64,000 nt of DNA, taken from the NCBI GenBank assembly GCA_022818135.1, contig JAFMSR010000002.1, positions 49,446,801 through 49,510,800 of the forward strand, written 5' to 3'. Of the stretch, positions 1 through 13,644 are shown piece after piece. Origin of the DNA: Saxidomus purpurata (taxonomy: Eukaryota; Mollusca; Bivalvia; Venerida; Veneridae). The translations under genes were made by a program, and so were the position numbers. A model generated the notes under the pieces. That model ran no database searches, was not told the DNA's origin, and saw nothing but the letters and a program-made list of their open reading frames with translations. Each line of letters begins with the position of its first letter. Within the stretch, counting starts at the first letter, position 1.

Positions 1-44
1 ATTTGTTTAAGTGTAGCTACTAGACTCTTATCTTTTATACGTAG

Positions 45-3000
45 AAATTGGCCGATTTTGAGGCAGCAGTAAATGCAGAACACCAGACGTCTGACGAATG
101 GTTGAAAAGTCACAGTTTAGAATACATGAATCTTGAGTTGAAAGACCTTGTAGACAGGGGTAAAATAGGAAGGTAAGAATTTTACTTACTTTTGGTGAGC
201 TTTAGTATATTTTTATCAGTAGTAAAAACTGTATTTTTGGCTTTGCTTAAGTTTTCACAAACACTACTTCACTAGCTTTTCAAAATAGCAGTCATATGCT
301 GCGTCAAAAAAAGTATATATAGTATGTTTAAGTATACATGTACCTATCTTAAGTACTTAATCCTGATTGGCTGATAGCACTCATATGTAGGGACGGCAGA
401 AGTACATGTAGACCTGGAAAACAACCTGCAGACCTGCTCAGATTTCAAAATGTCATTTCTGTTACATAATTGCATATTTTCTCTACTTTTTATGAGGTAT
501 ACGATATAATAATTTTAGACTAATGTTGAGGTAAATATAATAGTTTTTCTAACCTGTGAAAAAATTATAGCAATCTCAGACTTCGTCCTTGGTCAATATC
601 ACATTTTATCAAGTCCACTAAACTATAATATTAACCTCAACATTAGACTATAATTGTATAGTGAAGACATAGCAAATGGTGTGGAGACCTGCACTTATTA
701 AAACACTTCTGCTGAGCCTATATAGAGCCTAGAGTGAGCCATTCTGACCACTCATTGTCCAGCTTCTGTCCAGTCACCATTTTCTTCAAACAACATTTCA
801 CTGAAACCACAAGATAGAAGATGATGTAACTTGGCATGGATTTATGCTGGATGGTCTACATTCCATGCAGTCCTCGTCAACCAAAAGGAAAATTTTGACA
901 GTCTTGCCAAAAAATGCAAGGCCCAAAGCTTAGATATTTGTGTGTGTAGCATCGTATAGAGGTCTTTTTTTCAAGTTTGTTCAAATCATGCCCCGGGGTC
1001 AATATTAGCTCTATCTAGGAGCTTTGGTTTTACAACGACTTACTTAAGGAAAAGTCTTGTCCAAAACTACTGTGATAGCTTAGAACTTTGATCAGTTTGA
1101 TGGAAATTCTCATGTATGATTCTGTTGTGGACTTCAACTAAATTGCTTAAGAGATATTGATTTATCTTCTTTTTTCAAAATGACTTTACAAAGGCATAGC
1201 TCATTTCCCTGTATGGCTGTATAGCAAACTTATGAAAATATTTTCCTCATAAATCGTGGATCAAACTTAGTAAGTATTTCTTAGAAATGGTCCTTATATG
1301 ACACTTTACCAAAATTGTTCAAGAAGAGATTTTCTCAATTGACTGAATCCTGTGTGTTATAATGAACTCCTGTCTCTCAAAATTTGACTACTCAGTATGG
1401 TTAAGTGTTTAGTAAACAACACCTGCAAACATGTAGTTATAGATACATGTACATAAAGCCTTTAAGAGCTATGATTTTCACTTGCAGACTGGAACCCGAC
1501 CTGAAGACAGGCAAGCCAAAGCAACATATACAGTTTGATGCCTATGATGTCAATGAATTTGAATATAAACTGAATCTGTAAGTATTAATATCTTAAATCA
1601 ATATAAACTGTATTTTTATACACATTTAGAATATATTTGTCCCAGAATTTTATGTACTATAGATATATGGATGAATCATCCCTAATTTTGAGAAAGAACA
1701 TAGTCATTAACACAGTTTTTTCTGTCTTGAACTTTCAACATTTTGTCTACAGTTTCTGATATGATGAGAGAGACATATTTTACAGATTTAATAATTTTCT
1801 AATTTAGTTATTAACTCTGGGTTGTACTGGGAAAAAAAGGCCCTAATACTGTCAGAACCAAACATGGAGTTCCTATACACATTGTAATGATTGACTTGTA
1901 TAAGGAAGTCCTGGCTTTACTTTTCCATAAACTCCATTAATCAGCACTGGCTCAGTTTTAATTCAGAATTTTACTCTTACTTCTTTTTGTTTTAATATAT
2001 AACCATATATCTGAAAAGGTTTATGATTGCAGATCTATAGAAACGTTCACCAAGAGGATCAAATGGTTACTGACAGGAAGTAAAAGGGTATGACATCTTA
2101 ATATTGTAGCACAGTACACTAAGATAACTGTTACTCTGAACTCCTGCTGTATGTGTTGGAAATACTTTATGTATTCACTTAGGGCAGCATAGTCATGCTT
2201 TAGAATGCTGAATAAATAAATGTCAGTACTTTGTCTTAATAGGAAGCAAACTGTTCTTTGCAAAGGTTTATATAATCATGATTAACCCTTGTGTAAATTG
2301 ATATGCAGGTATTTGGTAATGTGAAGGGAGATAGATGTGTGCTGTGTGTGGATACATCAGATGCAAATACAGGCTTCGGCAGGCTGTCAGCATTTCAAGA
2401 GTCACTTATTGTAAGTATTGTAACTTATGGCTACAGTATGTGTAGTTTATAAATGTTCATGTATTTTTACCTTAAAGTGATAAAGTTATGCCTAGATTTA
2501 TAAATGGAAAAGTGAACATAAAGTACTCACTGTCCCCAGTGGTCTCTGGACGGAAACAACACAGTTTCATTTCACACCACAGTTATTAAATAGGAAGCAA
2601 AATGTATAACAGCCAAATGGATGACAAGAAAATCATTTCAAACTCGTCATTTGAATTTTGATTTGATATGGTTATTTTTGGAATTGAAAAAGGAAAAACA
2701 GGCGAAATTAAGTTTACTGACTCAGCTGCAGTATTGGTTTTTATTAGACTGTCAATTAGTACAAATATTCTACAGCAGTTAGTTCTATTTTTTATAGCGT
2801 GACATTTCTTTGAGAAGGAGACATTCGGAGCACATAGACCAACAGTAACAACATGTATATATATATATGTCTTTGGCATTTTATTCCTCATATAGCATCT
2901 GGTAGATGAACAGTTGCCAAAGAAGAAAGGCGTATATTTGATGTCTTTTGGAACAGATACTGATCCACTATGGCCAGTTGTTAGAGACGTCAACATTCGA

Positions 3001-6000
3001 ATGTAAGTACAAATTAAACAATGCTTATAAACAATATATTCTAACATAACCAAAAATCACAAAATTTACAACTCTTGATTTCTGTCTTTGTTTATGTTTA
3101 TATAAAACTTTCAAATGAAGTAGATATAAGATTACAAGTTAACTCCTGATGTCTTCTGTTTTGTTATTATATGTCAGGCTGGAGCAATTTTGTCAACTAT
3201 GTTATTTTTCAGTATCGAAGAAGCTAAGGAGTGGGTAATGAGGTTGAAACAGAGTGGAGGCTGTAACCTACTGAGGGCAATGAAACACATTTATAAATTG
3301 AAGGACATTGATTCTATTGTACTAGTTCTTGGCAGCGTGTAAGTTACCTTCTTTTGTCTAACATATAGAAACCAAGGTATTTCATTGTTTTGTAATCACT
3401 GTAACATGATATTTATGGCTTTCTAAACTCAGCATCTTAACATGTCACATGTAAACAGGTTAGATGAGACATTATTTTGTGAATTTACACAATAGCGTTG
3501 ATCGTAACTATGTTTCATGTATACAATACATGCATGACACATGCACGTTTTGACAGCCATCATGCTCTTCTACAATTTGATTTTAGCTCTGATCTTGCTG
3601 GAAGCAACAGTTTCTGCTTTTTTGACCAGTGTAAATGTTGATGAACCTGTAAATCTATGCAGTCTGATCATGATCTGCACTGTTTCTTATTGAGTCAGTT
3701 AAATCTAACTGAGTATGCCATGGAACAGTGAATGGTATAGCCCAAACATGAAAGGGAAAGTGTCTATTTAAGTGTCATAAGTGTCTTAGTTCTATTTTGT
3801 CATAGAATTGCTCATATACATGTTTTATTTAATATATTTCAGCCCAGATCAAGCGTCTGACATTTTATGTGACTTCATTTACCAGATGGGTGTAGGTCGC
3901 TCTATACCAATACATTGTGTTGCCTATGATTGCAGTAATCAGTTGACCAATGTAAGTTCCCTGGCTGTATTTAAGTGATTTAGATTTTGAAACTGGAAAG
4001 CAAATATAGCAAATATCACATTTAACTTGTTTGAAGAAGTTTTTATAGTCCATTGCAAAATCTTTTAAGAATTTTATCTTATGTAACAGTTGATATGCCT
4101 AATAATGTTTAATAGGGAATATTTGCCCATATACATGTGTTTTTGCAAATTCAGTTTGTTATTTTATAACCATATTAAAGTAAGAAGCAGTAATATTAGT
4201 TATTGAAGTGTTTCGTTTTATATTTATGTCTCTCACATACAGGGATGAGTGACATCAGTTTTTTCGTGATAAACAATCTCTAGTTTGAATATAAAGATGA
4301 GATACATGTACATACATTAAATACAGCTAATGTGATATTTATTGTTAGGTGACATTGAGGAACATTGCAGAAGCTTCCCAGGGCAGATATCACTGTTATA
4401 CAGCAAGCTGTGAGGTAAGGTTTACATACTGTCTATAATTGTCCTTACAATATACTGTAATGCTATAATAAACTCCAGTACTGGCATGCTAAGAAAAGCC
4501 GGTGGCAAGGATTTGTCGGTGACTTTCTGATTTTCCAGTTTCAGGCTTCTATAAATAATCTGTATCAAGGGACTCTTGATATTCATCTATTAAATGATTT
4601 GTTTTGAAGCTGACTGACAGAAATCAAGAGCCGAATGATTAAATATTTACTTAAATATTGTTTTGTAACTGACCTTGACATAGGTGGTCAAAAAGTAACG
4701 TGGGGAGTCATCTGTGAACGTTGATTTATACTAATTAAGCTATTCTCTATAGCAACAAGTCTTTACAACTTGGATTAACTGCTTTAATTAATTAATCTGT
4801 CTTTGTGTATTTCTGGGAGTTAAGACCAGTGGTTAAGACTAACAAGCATGTCTGTTGGAGAGAACATTTTGTACTTACCAAACATCTTTGCTGTGTCTCG
4901 GCTTTGAGTAGATAAAAGCATATCCATGTACTGATCTTATCTCTGTAGGAGCAGATTTATACTGGCACAGATATCAGCGTGTTATTGAAGGAAATACAGA
5001 AAGCACAGGATGTTATCAATAAGATTAAGGATATGAGGCAGGGAATGATGGGAAGTGCTCTCATTAGTATCATGAATGAGGTAAGGTTCCAAAAACAGGA
5101 AATCAAGAGATAGTAATGAAGCATGGTAAATATAGTTACCATGGAATGTAGACGTGTATTATAAGAATCATTCACTGCTTGAAGTGCGGATTGGAATATT
5201 CGGCTCAAGGATAACTGTTAGGTTTTGCAGAGTTACTGCAAAAACAGTAACCCAAGAGCCAGATATTCTGGTCTGTGCCTGTAGCCAGTGATAGACTCCT
5301 TTTCTTGCATAACATATTCTACAAATAATAGCAGAAATGAAATATAACCAATGACTTACCCTTATGAATTATTTTCTTGTAGTAATGTATGAATTTACAC
5401 ATTCATTCATAAATGTAGTTCATTATATGGGGGGATATAAGATGAGATTTCCTAGCACTGGTAGAAACTGCAGATATCCAGATCTGGTATGCAAGAAAAG
5501 ACACATCTGTGAATCATGTCCCACAGATATTGCAGAGTTATGTCCCCTTGAACTGCCCTATTCTATAGCAGAAATGCATGCAAACAAGTAGTATTGCGGT
5601 GCAAACCTCTCCAGTTTTCAAGGGATTTTAAAGAATTAGATCATGTAAATCGGGCAATATTCATGCAACTTCGCTAATTTAAAAATCTCGCAAAAAAATT
5701 CATTTCACGTAGATTTACTATTAATAGAGTTCTTCTTAAGTGAATTTAAAATTCGTGAATAAGTCTTAATCTGCTAACAAATGACCAAATTTTTATTGTT
5801 ATGCGAAAATTTCCTAATTTACAGTAACCCTATAATAGGTAATGATGTTTTTGTCACTTTCAGTGATAGTTCTAGTTCCCATATAAACTTACTCTGGCAA
5901 TCCAAGAACAGATACATATGGTTGAAAGTGATGTCTGTTTTTTAATTTTTTAATTGTTCCATATCACAGATCAGCACAGAAGTACAGAAATTACCACAAT

Positions 6001-9000
6001 CCAGGTTTCTGCCACGCCCACCAGGACATGATAAACCATTGAAAATGGAGATGCCAAAATTCCAGCCCAAATCTTCGGTAGACTGGATAAGTCAACATGG
6101 ACTGAAAGGTAGTGCTTTATATCAAACCAGTGGTCAAAATGAAACCCATACTATAGTTCCCATGAGTTCTATAAGTACTTTCTATTTTGAGATTTTGTTA
6201 TTTCTGTTGATGTAAGTGATGGTAGCATCATTACAGTGTCCCTTGCAGAATCCAGAGGACAATCAGATAACTGATCTAATAGTCAGTTTCCAACTCAACT
6301 GCTTTGTCAAAGAAATCATTTAGCATTTTTGTCCTGCAAGTTCTTGAATACCAGATTCTTTCCTAATTTTACAAAAATCATCATGTTTTGATTAATTGCA
6401 GGAACAATGATCTGTATATAGTAATGCATGTGTATATATTTTGTTTGTATTCTAGCAAAACAACTTGATCTATACCAAGTGTTAGCACCAAATGCATACT
6501 CTTATAAAGAAGAGTTTATTCCTGTCATCAAGAAAGCAGTCCAGTCTCAAGTACATGAGGTATGTACTGTAACATAGTGTTGATCGAGAGGTACATGTAT
6601 ATCATTATACTAGTACAAAATTACAATTTACAATACGGTACTTATAATATAGAGTATGGTTTTTTTTGCCTGACACATTTCACTGCTGATTTGAAATCAT
6701 GATATGCACCAGATTTAAGTTGAATATCACAATTCAAGCATGTAGACAAACAGGTGGCAAAATGCAATTTTATTAAGTGTCAAAGTGCAAAGTGTGAATA
6801 TTTATGTAACACAATACAATGCCTACAGTAACCCGCTTTAAGGATTTTGAACATATCATGCCAATGCATACTTGGAAGAAAGATTTCAAGAATGAACTTA
6901 ATTTCAATGCTTACATTCTATGTTAATTGCAGAAAGCCATGGTTCAGTTCAAATGGCATGATGGTTCTGTGAAGAATGTTCATGTTGACATGACACAGTT
7001 ATTTGAGTATCAGAAACATCTAGCTGCAACAGTGAGTGTGTATGAGAGTCGTATAGACTGGCTCGCTAGTGGTAGCAGGAGGATCTTTGGTACAGTGGTT
7101 GAGAAAAAGTGAGTCAAACTTTTCCTTATTTTGAAAACTGTTGTTACACACTAATGTTTACTTCTCTACTTGACTTCTATGGAAAACAGACTTACAAATA
7201 AGAAATCTTCAGTAGATATTTGATATAATTGATTGACAGTAACTTACTATTGCAATACACATTGCAACCATAGTTCTTTTTGGCTGTATCTGTAAAATAC
7301 ATTGAAGTCATAATTCCTGTTAGTTGTACTTGAAAAATACATTGAATTCATAGGTCTTTCGGTTGTATCTGTAAAATACACTTAACAGGTTTAGAAACGC
7401 AAAGATTTCCCCTGTTGAACATTTTTATTTGAATGACACTATTGTTTTTATTTCTATTTAAGTCATTTTTTGCGATGAATTATTGAAACTTTTACAATAA
7501 TTCAATTTTATATTGTTTTTGTTGTGTATGAAATTTTAATAAATTTGAAACACGGTAACAATGATAAAATAAATATTTTGCCACTTTTGCGTTTCTAAAC
7601 CTGTTGAGTGTACATTGTGCTCAATGTTCTTGTTGATTGTGTCTGTTATCTACGTTAAGTCATACCATAAATTTTGCAATTTGTGTTCATGAATTTAATG
7701 TTTGTCAAAGGATAATTCTGTAATACTAAATCTATGTGAAATCAATCTTTTGCAAAATGTTTTAATTAGCAAAGTGAGAAATTAGCAAAAATTACCCAGT
7801 TTATAGTATATGTTGCCTGAATCTGTTACATATATTGAAATCATGGCTCCTGTGAAGTATACAAGTTTTTGTGTCTGTTAAATACATTGAGTCATGGTTC
7901 TTGTTTTTTGCATTTGTAATGCTAAATTGCTTGTATATTACAGTGTTGTGATATTGATTGACATGTCAGTATCTAATGTAAACTACCTGGTTCACATACA
8001 ACACTCACTGAGACTTCTCATGGAACAGCAGCTTGCTAACAAAGAGTACTTCAATGTCATTGCGTGAGTATACCCTCATTAGTTCTGTCACATGGCATGT
8101 ACAATCATCATTTTGGTCATTTCTTATTATCATAGTGTCATTGTTGGTGATGAAAATTATTTAATCACACTTACAAATTATCTTCTTATGCACTTGCAGT
8201 TAGAGATGATAATTCAGTTTTATGCTTTATACTGATTTGTATTTTCATATACATGTATTAACACAGAGCACTTTTTCCTTGTCTCACAACATCCAGGGTA
8301 CTAGTGCATGCTTTTGAGCAACTTGAGCTATCTGTTTTATAGTTAATATGGAAACTTTACAACTTTTATTTGATATGACATTGGGATTTCATTGACTGTG
8401 CAGTGCTGAAGTAATGTGACATTATGTTTTTATAGATTTGGTAGCATTGCTGTATCATGGAAACCAACAATGTGCAAACCAACCAAGGAAAATCTTCAAG
8501 ATGCTTGGAGGTAAATGTATATTTATGTAGATTTATTTAACTGTGCATAGTGACCTTCAACCTTTGTGGTCACATTTCTACACATTTGAACTCCAAATTT
8601 TGATATACTTCCCAGAATTTTATGCAAAAGTAAAATCTTTTTCCTATCTAGAAAATCATTAGGTCAAAGTGATTGTGAGAACTATTGCAAAGCTGCTATA
8701 AAAACATTGTAGTATTTCAGTATGTCTGTCTCTTCATGTCTTTCTTTCATGTGAGTAGGGCAGCATAAATTTGTTTTCCTGTATAAAATCAACTCTCTTC
8801 ATTTCAGATGGGTGTTAGATCTGCAGTGTGGGGGAAGCAGAAACTTCCTGTCAGCATTCAGAAAGTGTGTAGAAAATGAGGAGGAAAGGAGCCACAATAT
8901 ATGTAAGACTTGTTACACATCTAACAGTTTGTAGAAGATTTCTTAATGTGTGCAAGATGATAAAAGCTACCTCACAAATCCAGTTGAATTTTGATATTGA

Positions 9001-10463
9001 TAAATTGTATTTTATGATAAAGAATATATTCTTAACAAATTTAAAAATGCATCCTTTTTGATAAGTCATAGATTTTGTGTTGTGAATTTATCTCATATGC
9101 AAAACTATTGATGTTTACAAATTAACTTATGCTTGAATTTTATAATGAACTTGATGAATAAAATCAAGGAATGGCAAAATGTATGGTGTTCTTGAAATTT
9201 CCAAATTACACTTGCTATTTAGACAAGACATCTGCCAAATCCCTCTTTGTTAAGTATACATTTGTTAAGGTGTTGTTTTTGAGCTGTAGTTTTATTTTTG
9301 TAAGACATAAACTACTGTTATTTTTGTATTATAGCGGCTGAGGGAATATACTTGTTTACAAGTGGTGTACCTGATCAGGATATCAATGTGTGCCAAGCAT
9401 TTATTGAAGAAAGCTGTGGAGGTCAAAACATCAAGTTACATACAATACTCTTCAATGTTGATGACTATGATGCTAACGGAGCAATTCCAGGAAGATATGC
9501 AAATATCACTCTCACTGCCGAATGTCTCAGGAACATGTCACATTCTAGTGGCGGCAGATTTCATTGGATCAGAGAGACAGGTGATCACTACTTTCATTTT
9601 ATAGTTAAAAAACTTCTCAGTTTTTATGTCAAACTTTATTTGATAGTGTTAACACAATGTAAACTTGTTTATAGTTGATATGAAAATACTATTTTCAACA
9701 CAAAAGTTTTGACATTTTCTATATCAGTGTGTTATGAATACTTTTGAAGCTTGTATGAAACACTAGCTATAGCATTTAAGGTGAACACAGCCGCAGTTGT
9801 AGCAGAACAGATAAGCACATTTACAGCTGCAGCATAGCAGATAAGCACAATAGCAGTTGTAGCAATGTGAATAGGCACCATAGTGGTTGTAGTATAGCGG
9901 ATAGACACCATAGCCTTTTAAGCAGAGTGGATAAGCACCATAGAGGTTGTAAGCCTGTGGATAAGCACCATAGCAGTTGTAGCATAGGGGATAAGCACCA
10001 TAGCAGTAAAAGCATAGTAGATGAGCACCATAACTGCCGCAACATAATTGAGAAGAACCATAGCAGTTATAACATAGTGGATAACCACAACAACAGTTTT
10101 ACCATAGTATATAGTTATAGCATAGCAGATAGGCACCATGACAATTATAGCATAACAGATAAGCACCATAGCAGTTATAGTATAGCTGATAGCATTTATA
10201 GCATAGCATATAAGCATCATAGCTATTCTAGCATAGCATATAAGCAACATAGCTGTACTAGAATAGCATATAAAGCAACATAGCAGTTTTAGCATAGTGG
10301 ATAAGCATTGCAAATCTTTTTTAAATGTGGTATGTATGTTTCAGGTATAATTGAGAGTGATGATATTCAGGTTATAACTACGGAGGTGGATAAATGTCTC
10401 AACTTCTCTCGTAAATGTCAGATGCTCATAGACAATGTCAAGAAAAAATACAAGGAAAGATAT
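45..10463 (+). CDS. VWA3A/VWA3B-family protein, 17 internal exons (both ends missing)
   Basis: Seventeen exons join in one open frame of 663 codons: 45-172, 1488-1577, 2033-2087, 2309-2410, 2896-3002, 3213-3338, 3843-3951, 4349-4414, 4949-5080, 5970-6108, 6456-6559, 6933-7108, 7944-8063, 8436-8510, 8808-8902, 9335-9580, 10345-10463. Every junction has an AG acceptor, a GT donor and matching phase. Two VWA domains are visible, each opened by the family's G-S-K/R-R-x-F-G block. Domain 1 (about residues 88-265) has DTSDA at 106-110, so its MIDAS is degenerate. Domain 2 (about 430-625) keeps DMSVS at 451-455, but has TSG at 550-552 where a TDG-type site is expected. Between them lies the repeated W-x-x-x-H-G-L-K segment (end of the tenth exon). 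Two VWA domains favour VWA3A over VWA3B, from family knowledge, not an alignment. The function of these proteins is poorly known. The start is left of the window; the last exons are lost in or beyond the gap at 10809. Confidence 0.85.
173..1487. other. First visible intron with diverged repeat
   Basis: AT-rich intron without coding signal. Positions 960-1080 contain a stretch with 'tttgttcaaatcatgcccc', the reverse complement of the core of the tandem repeat at 52911-53300, so it is a fragment of that dispersed family. Confidence 0.5.
7379..7610. mobile_element. MITE, CACTYAACAGG family, copy 1
   Basis: A 232-bp non-coding, AT-rich insertion in the intron after the exon ending at 7108. Its ends are inverted repeats (CACTTAACAGGTTTAGAAAC at the left; the right end is the complement with one changed base) and it is flanked by TA on both sides (7377-7378 and 7611-7612). 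The structure is that of a miniature inverted-repeat element using a TA target, as Tc1/mariner-type elements do. A near-identical copy in the opposite orientation lies at 42412-42645. Confidence 0.85.
9782..10309. repeat. 30-bp minisatellite in VWA3-like intron
   Basis: About 17 diverged copies of a roughly 30-bp unit built around 'gataagcaccatagcagtt' and 'gtagcatagc'. The array fills most of the intron between the exons ending at 9580 and starting at 10345. Open frames on both strands here are by-products of the repeat and not genes. Confidence 0.9.
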
Positions 10464-10639
10464 GTAAGTACCCTAGCAAATAGGTAGCAGTTTCCCTTTT
10501 TGTAGCAAGTTGAATGTATGGTCTAGTGGGAACTGGACTTGCAAGGAACAGTAGACTTATAGACACTCTAAATAAATTAGTATTAGCGTTAAATTGTATC
10601 TGAAGTAGATAAATTAGTATTGCATTATTATACCCCATA

Positions 10640-10808
10640 CACCCTGAACAAAGTTAAGGGGGGTATATAGGTGTCACCCGGTGGTTGGTTGGTTGGTCGG
10701 TCGGTCGGTCGGTCGGTCGGTCGGTCGGTCGGTCGGTCCATTGCATTTTCCTTGTCCGGAGCTGAACTTGAAAACTACTAGTTGGAATTCAATACAACCT
10801 CATTCAAT
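10640..10808. repeat. (GGTC)n microsatellite at edge of dispersed repeat
   Basis: A run of GGTT then GGTC tetranucleotides (about 10680-10737) follows a 'ggggggtatataggtgtcac' stretch. The region runs directly into the assembly gap, so the right boundary is unknown. Confidence 0.8.
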
Positions 10809-11308
10809 NNNNNNNNNNNNNNNNNNNNNNNNNNNNNNNNNNNNNNNNNNNNNNNNNNNNNNNNNNNNNNNNNNNNNNNNNNNNNNNNNNNNNNNNNNNN
10901 NNNNNNNNNNNNNNNNNNNNNNNNNNNNNNNNNNNNNNNNNNNNNNNNNNNNNNNNNNNNNNNNNNNNNNNNNNNNNNNNNNNNNNNNNNNNNNNNNNNN
11001 NNNNNNNNNNNNNNNNNNNNNNNNNNNNNNNNNNNNNNNNNNNNNNNNNNNNNNNNNNNNNNNNNNNNNNNNNNNNNNNNNNNNNNNNNNNNNNNNNNNN
11101 NNNNNNNNNNNNNNNNNNNNNNNNNNNNNNNNNNNNNNNNNNNNNNNNNNNNNNNNNNNNNNNNNNNNNNNNNNNNNNNNNNNNNNNNNNNNNNNNNNNN
11201 NNNNNNNNNNNNNNNNNNNNNNNNNNNNNNNNNNNNNNNNNNNNNNNNNNNNNNNNNNNNNNNNNNNNNNNNNNNNNNNNNNNNNNNNNNNNNNNNNNNN
11301 NNNNNNNN
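10809..11308. other. Assembly gap (500 N)
   Basis: Exactly 500 unknown bases, a conventional scaffold spacer. True distance, and possibly order and orientation of the flanks, are not established. The missing 3' exons of the VWA3-like gene could lie here. Confidence 0.99.
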
Positions 11309-12480
11309 AAAGCATAACAGTAATTTATTTTTAAAAATGTTACGAATTTTCAGGGCCCAGGGGTCGCAAAAACGTTTGAAGTTACGAAAATAATGATATC
11401 GAATATCGAAGGTATTGACTGCTAAAAGAAATGTTCCTTTTTATGGTGTAACAGGAAGGGTATCAAACTTTAGGAATGTGTACATAAATAGAATCTCTTT
11501 ATATTTCCAAAGTACAAACCTGCATTAAACGGAAATGTGTTGCATTTTTTCAAAACAAAAATGGCTGACATTTAATGACGTCACATAAATGACGTCATTT
11601 GCCAATCGGAACACCTCGGCAGAATGCTTCGTTTGATGTAGGGTAACGGAATCTACCGAGGACTTCCGATTGGTCATTTGCAGCGGAAGTTAAAAAACGG
11701 TGCATCGTTATAAGTATGTTTTCGTATCGTCCATGGGTGCGGACAAATTGAAATCTTCCATGGGTAATCGTGAATTCATTAATTTTATTGCTTTCAGTAT
11801 TCAATTAAATACTCGTACATACGTTTACCTATGGTCGGGCTTCGCCCGTATAAGAAATGTTACTTTTTATGGCGTAACAGGAAGGGTATCAAACTTTAGG
11901 AATGTGTACATAAATAGAATCTCTTTATATTTCCAAAGTACAAACCTGCATTAAACGCGCCCTTCGAGCTTTCGCCCGTAATATGTAAATAGGCAATACC
12001 TATGTTAATAAACGTTAATGGATTTGTAATATGAAAATAGGCAATACCTATATCGGGTGAAAGCATAACAGGAATTTCATTTTTAGAAATGGTACGAATT
12101 TTTACGGGACGTGTATAAAAAGGACCTCTTTACATTTTAAAGTACAAACCTGCATTCAACGGTTAAGTGTTACATTTTTCAATACAATAATGGCTGACAT
12201 TAAATGACGTCACAATTTCTTTTGATAAAATTAATGACGTCACGTTGTAAACAAAATTTGCAGCGGAAGTTTATAGACAGTGCAGCGTTATAAGTATGTT
12301 ATCGTATCGTCCAGGAGTCATCACTTTCCAATGTTCGATGGGTATATGACAAATCACTTATTTTATTGCTTTCAATATTCCATTAAATTCTAGTACACAC
12401 GTTTACCTATGATCGGGCATCGCCCGAAGAGTCAAGGTGGATTGCAAAATGAAATGGCATCACAAGAAAGCGCATCAAAC
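11309..12480. repeat. Tandemly duplicated repeat with CRE-like palindromes
   Basis: A segment of about 105 bp (11422-11530) recurs nearly unchanged at 11851-11956. A longer unit around 'aatggctgacattTAATGAC' occurs at about 11562 and 12190, and 'gggcttcgcccg'-type short palindromes punctuate the units (11837, 12414). TGACGTCA palindromes (11577, 11590, 12207, 12236) come with the unit; I treat them as part of the repeat and not as a demonstrated regulatory array. No coding potential is seen. Confidence 0.75.
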
Positions 12481-12689
12481 TTGCCGCTAGTTTTATACGT
12501 GTCTTTCATCAGGTATGGCTTTCAATTAGATCTGGGACGAGTACCCGAGTATCGGGTCGGGTAATACTTCTACCCGGGTACTCAATCGTTACCCGGTACC
12601 CGTTCAATATATAGCTACAGATTAAAGTTGTTTTGATCTTTTTAAATTGAGAAACAAATCTACATCGACTGTACATTTACTTCCCCGCG

Positions 12690-13345
12690 AGGGGTTTGAT
12701 ATGGCAGGCAAGCAGGGCGGACGGACGGACGGACAGACAGACCTTTACCCTTACTCCCGCTGCCGCTGGGGCCTTTCGTTTCGTAGATAGAATGTGTCCA
12801 CGAAAGGTCCTCGACACTTTGAAAATTTGAAACACCCACCCAACCCTTTTGTCAACCCAAGTCCGACTCACCAAAGACCTTCGACACTAAAGATGGAACC
12901 CAAAATATTTGTCAGGCAAAGTCCCACTGACCAAAGTCCGTACACAATAAAGATGGACCCCATCAATTTTGTTAACCAAAGTCCCGCTCACCAAAGACCT
13001 TAGACACTAAAGATTGAACCCAAAGCTTTTGTCAACCAAAATCCCATTCACCAAAGTCTGTACACAATAAAAACGGAACCCACAATTTTTGTTAACCAAA
13101 GTCCCGCTGAATAAAGACCTTAGACTATGAAAATGGAACCCAAACTTGCGAAAGGTCTGTGCCGAAAGTCCTATGAGAATCAAGCAAACAATCTTCTGAA
13201 CGACCTTTGGGTGCCCTTTCTCGACAATTAAAACTTGCGAAAGGCCTGTGCCGAAAGTCCTAATAAAACCAAAGGCCCGCTGGTAAAGACCTTAACCTAT
13301 CACACGCATTTGGAAAAAACTTGCGAAAGGCCCGCCGTTGAAGGC
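12690..13345. repeat. 60-bp tandem repeat and GCGAAAGG-type repeats flanking the recombinase relic
   Basis: Starts with a GGAC/GACA tetranucleotide run (12717-12742). About five 60-bp units follow (12842-13142) around 'accaaagtcccgctcaccaa'. Alternate units read 'agaccttagacactaaagat' and 'agtccgtacacaataaaga', so the real period is about 120 bp. From 13145 the motif 'aaacttgcgaaaggcc' appears three times and reappears at 14906 on the other side of the recombinase pseudogene, suggesting that one mobile element spans the whole stretch. Confidence 0.7.
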
Positions 13346-13644
13346 CTCTAATTTTTACATTACAGGGTTTTCTCTTTTACGACTAGGGTTTGGGGTTTTA
13401 ACTCCATGGCTGTCAAACACAGGTTCAGACCTTTCCACAGCACTAGTTCGAATCCCACTCTACGGGACATTCGTTACGGAGATACAGAGTGTCCACGAAA
13501 TGCCCTTTCGGGACAGGTCTTTCCCCCTTACGCAAGGGGCCTTTCGTAGACAAAGAGTTAAAAAAAATGCGCCCACTGGCCACGCAATTATTTTGAGTGT
13601 TCACCTCTTGTCCACGGTAAAGACAGCGCACATGCAAGAGGATA

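Noticed and set aside
5364..5591. Cys-rich 75-codon plus-strand open frame
   Set aside because: Lies in an intron, lacks a recognisable fold, and its Cys pattern does not match a known small domain.
9821..10313. Several Leu-, Ser- and His-rich open frames on both strands
   Set aside because: All are translations of the 30-bp minisatellite in an intron.
10681..11393. Long open frames across the first gap (and likewise 49029-49772 across the second)
   Set aside because: They consist mostly of unknown bases.
11577..12243. TGACGTCA palindromes as a CREB-type enhancer
   Set aside because: They recur as part of the duplicated repeat unit, with no nearby promoter evidence.
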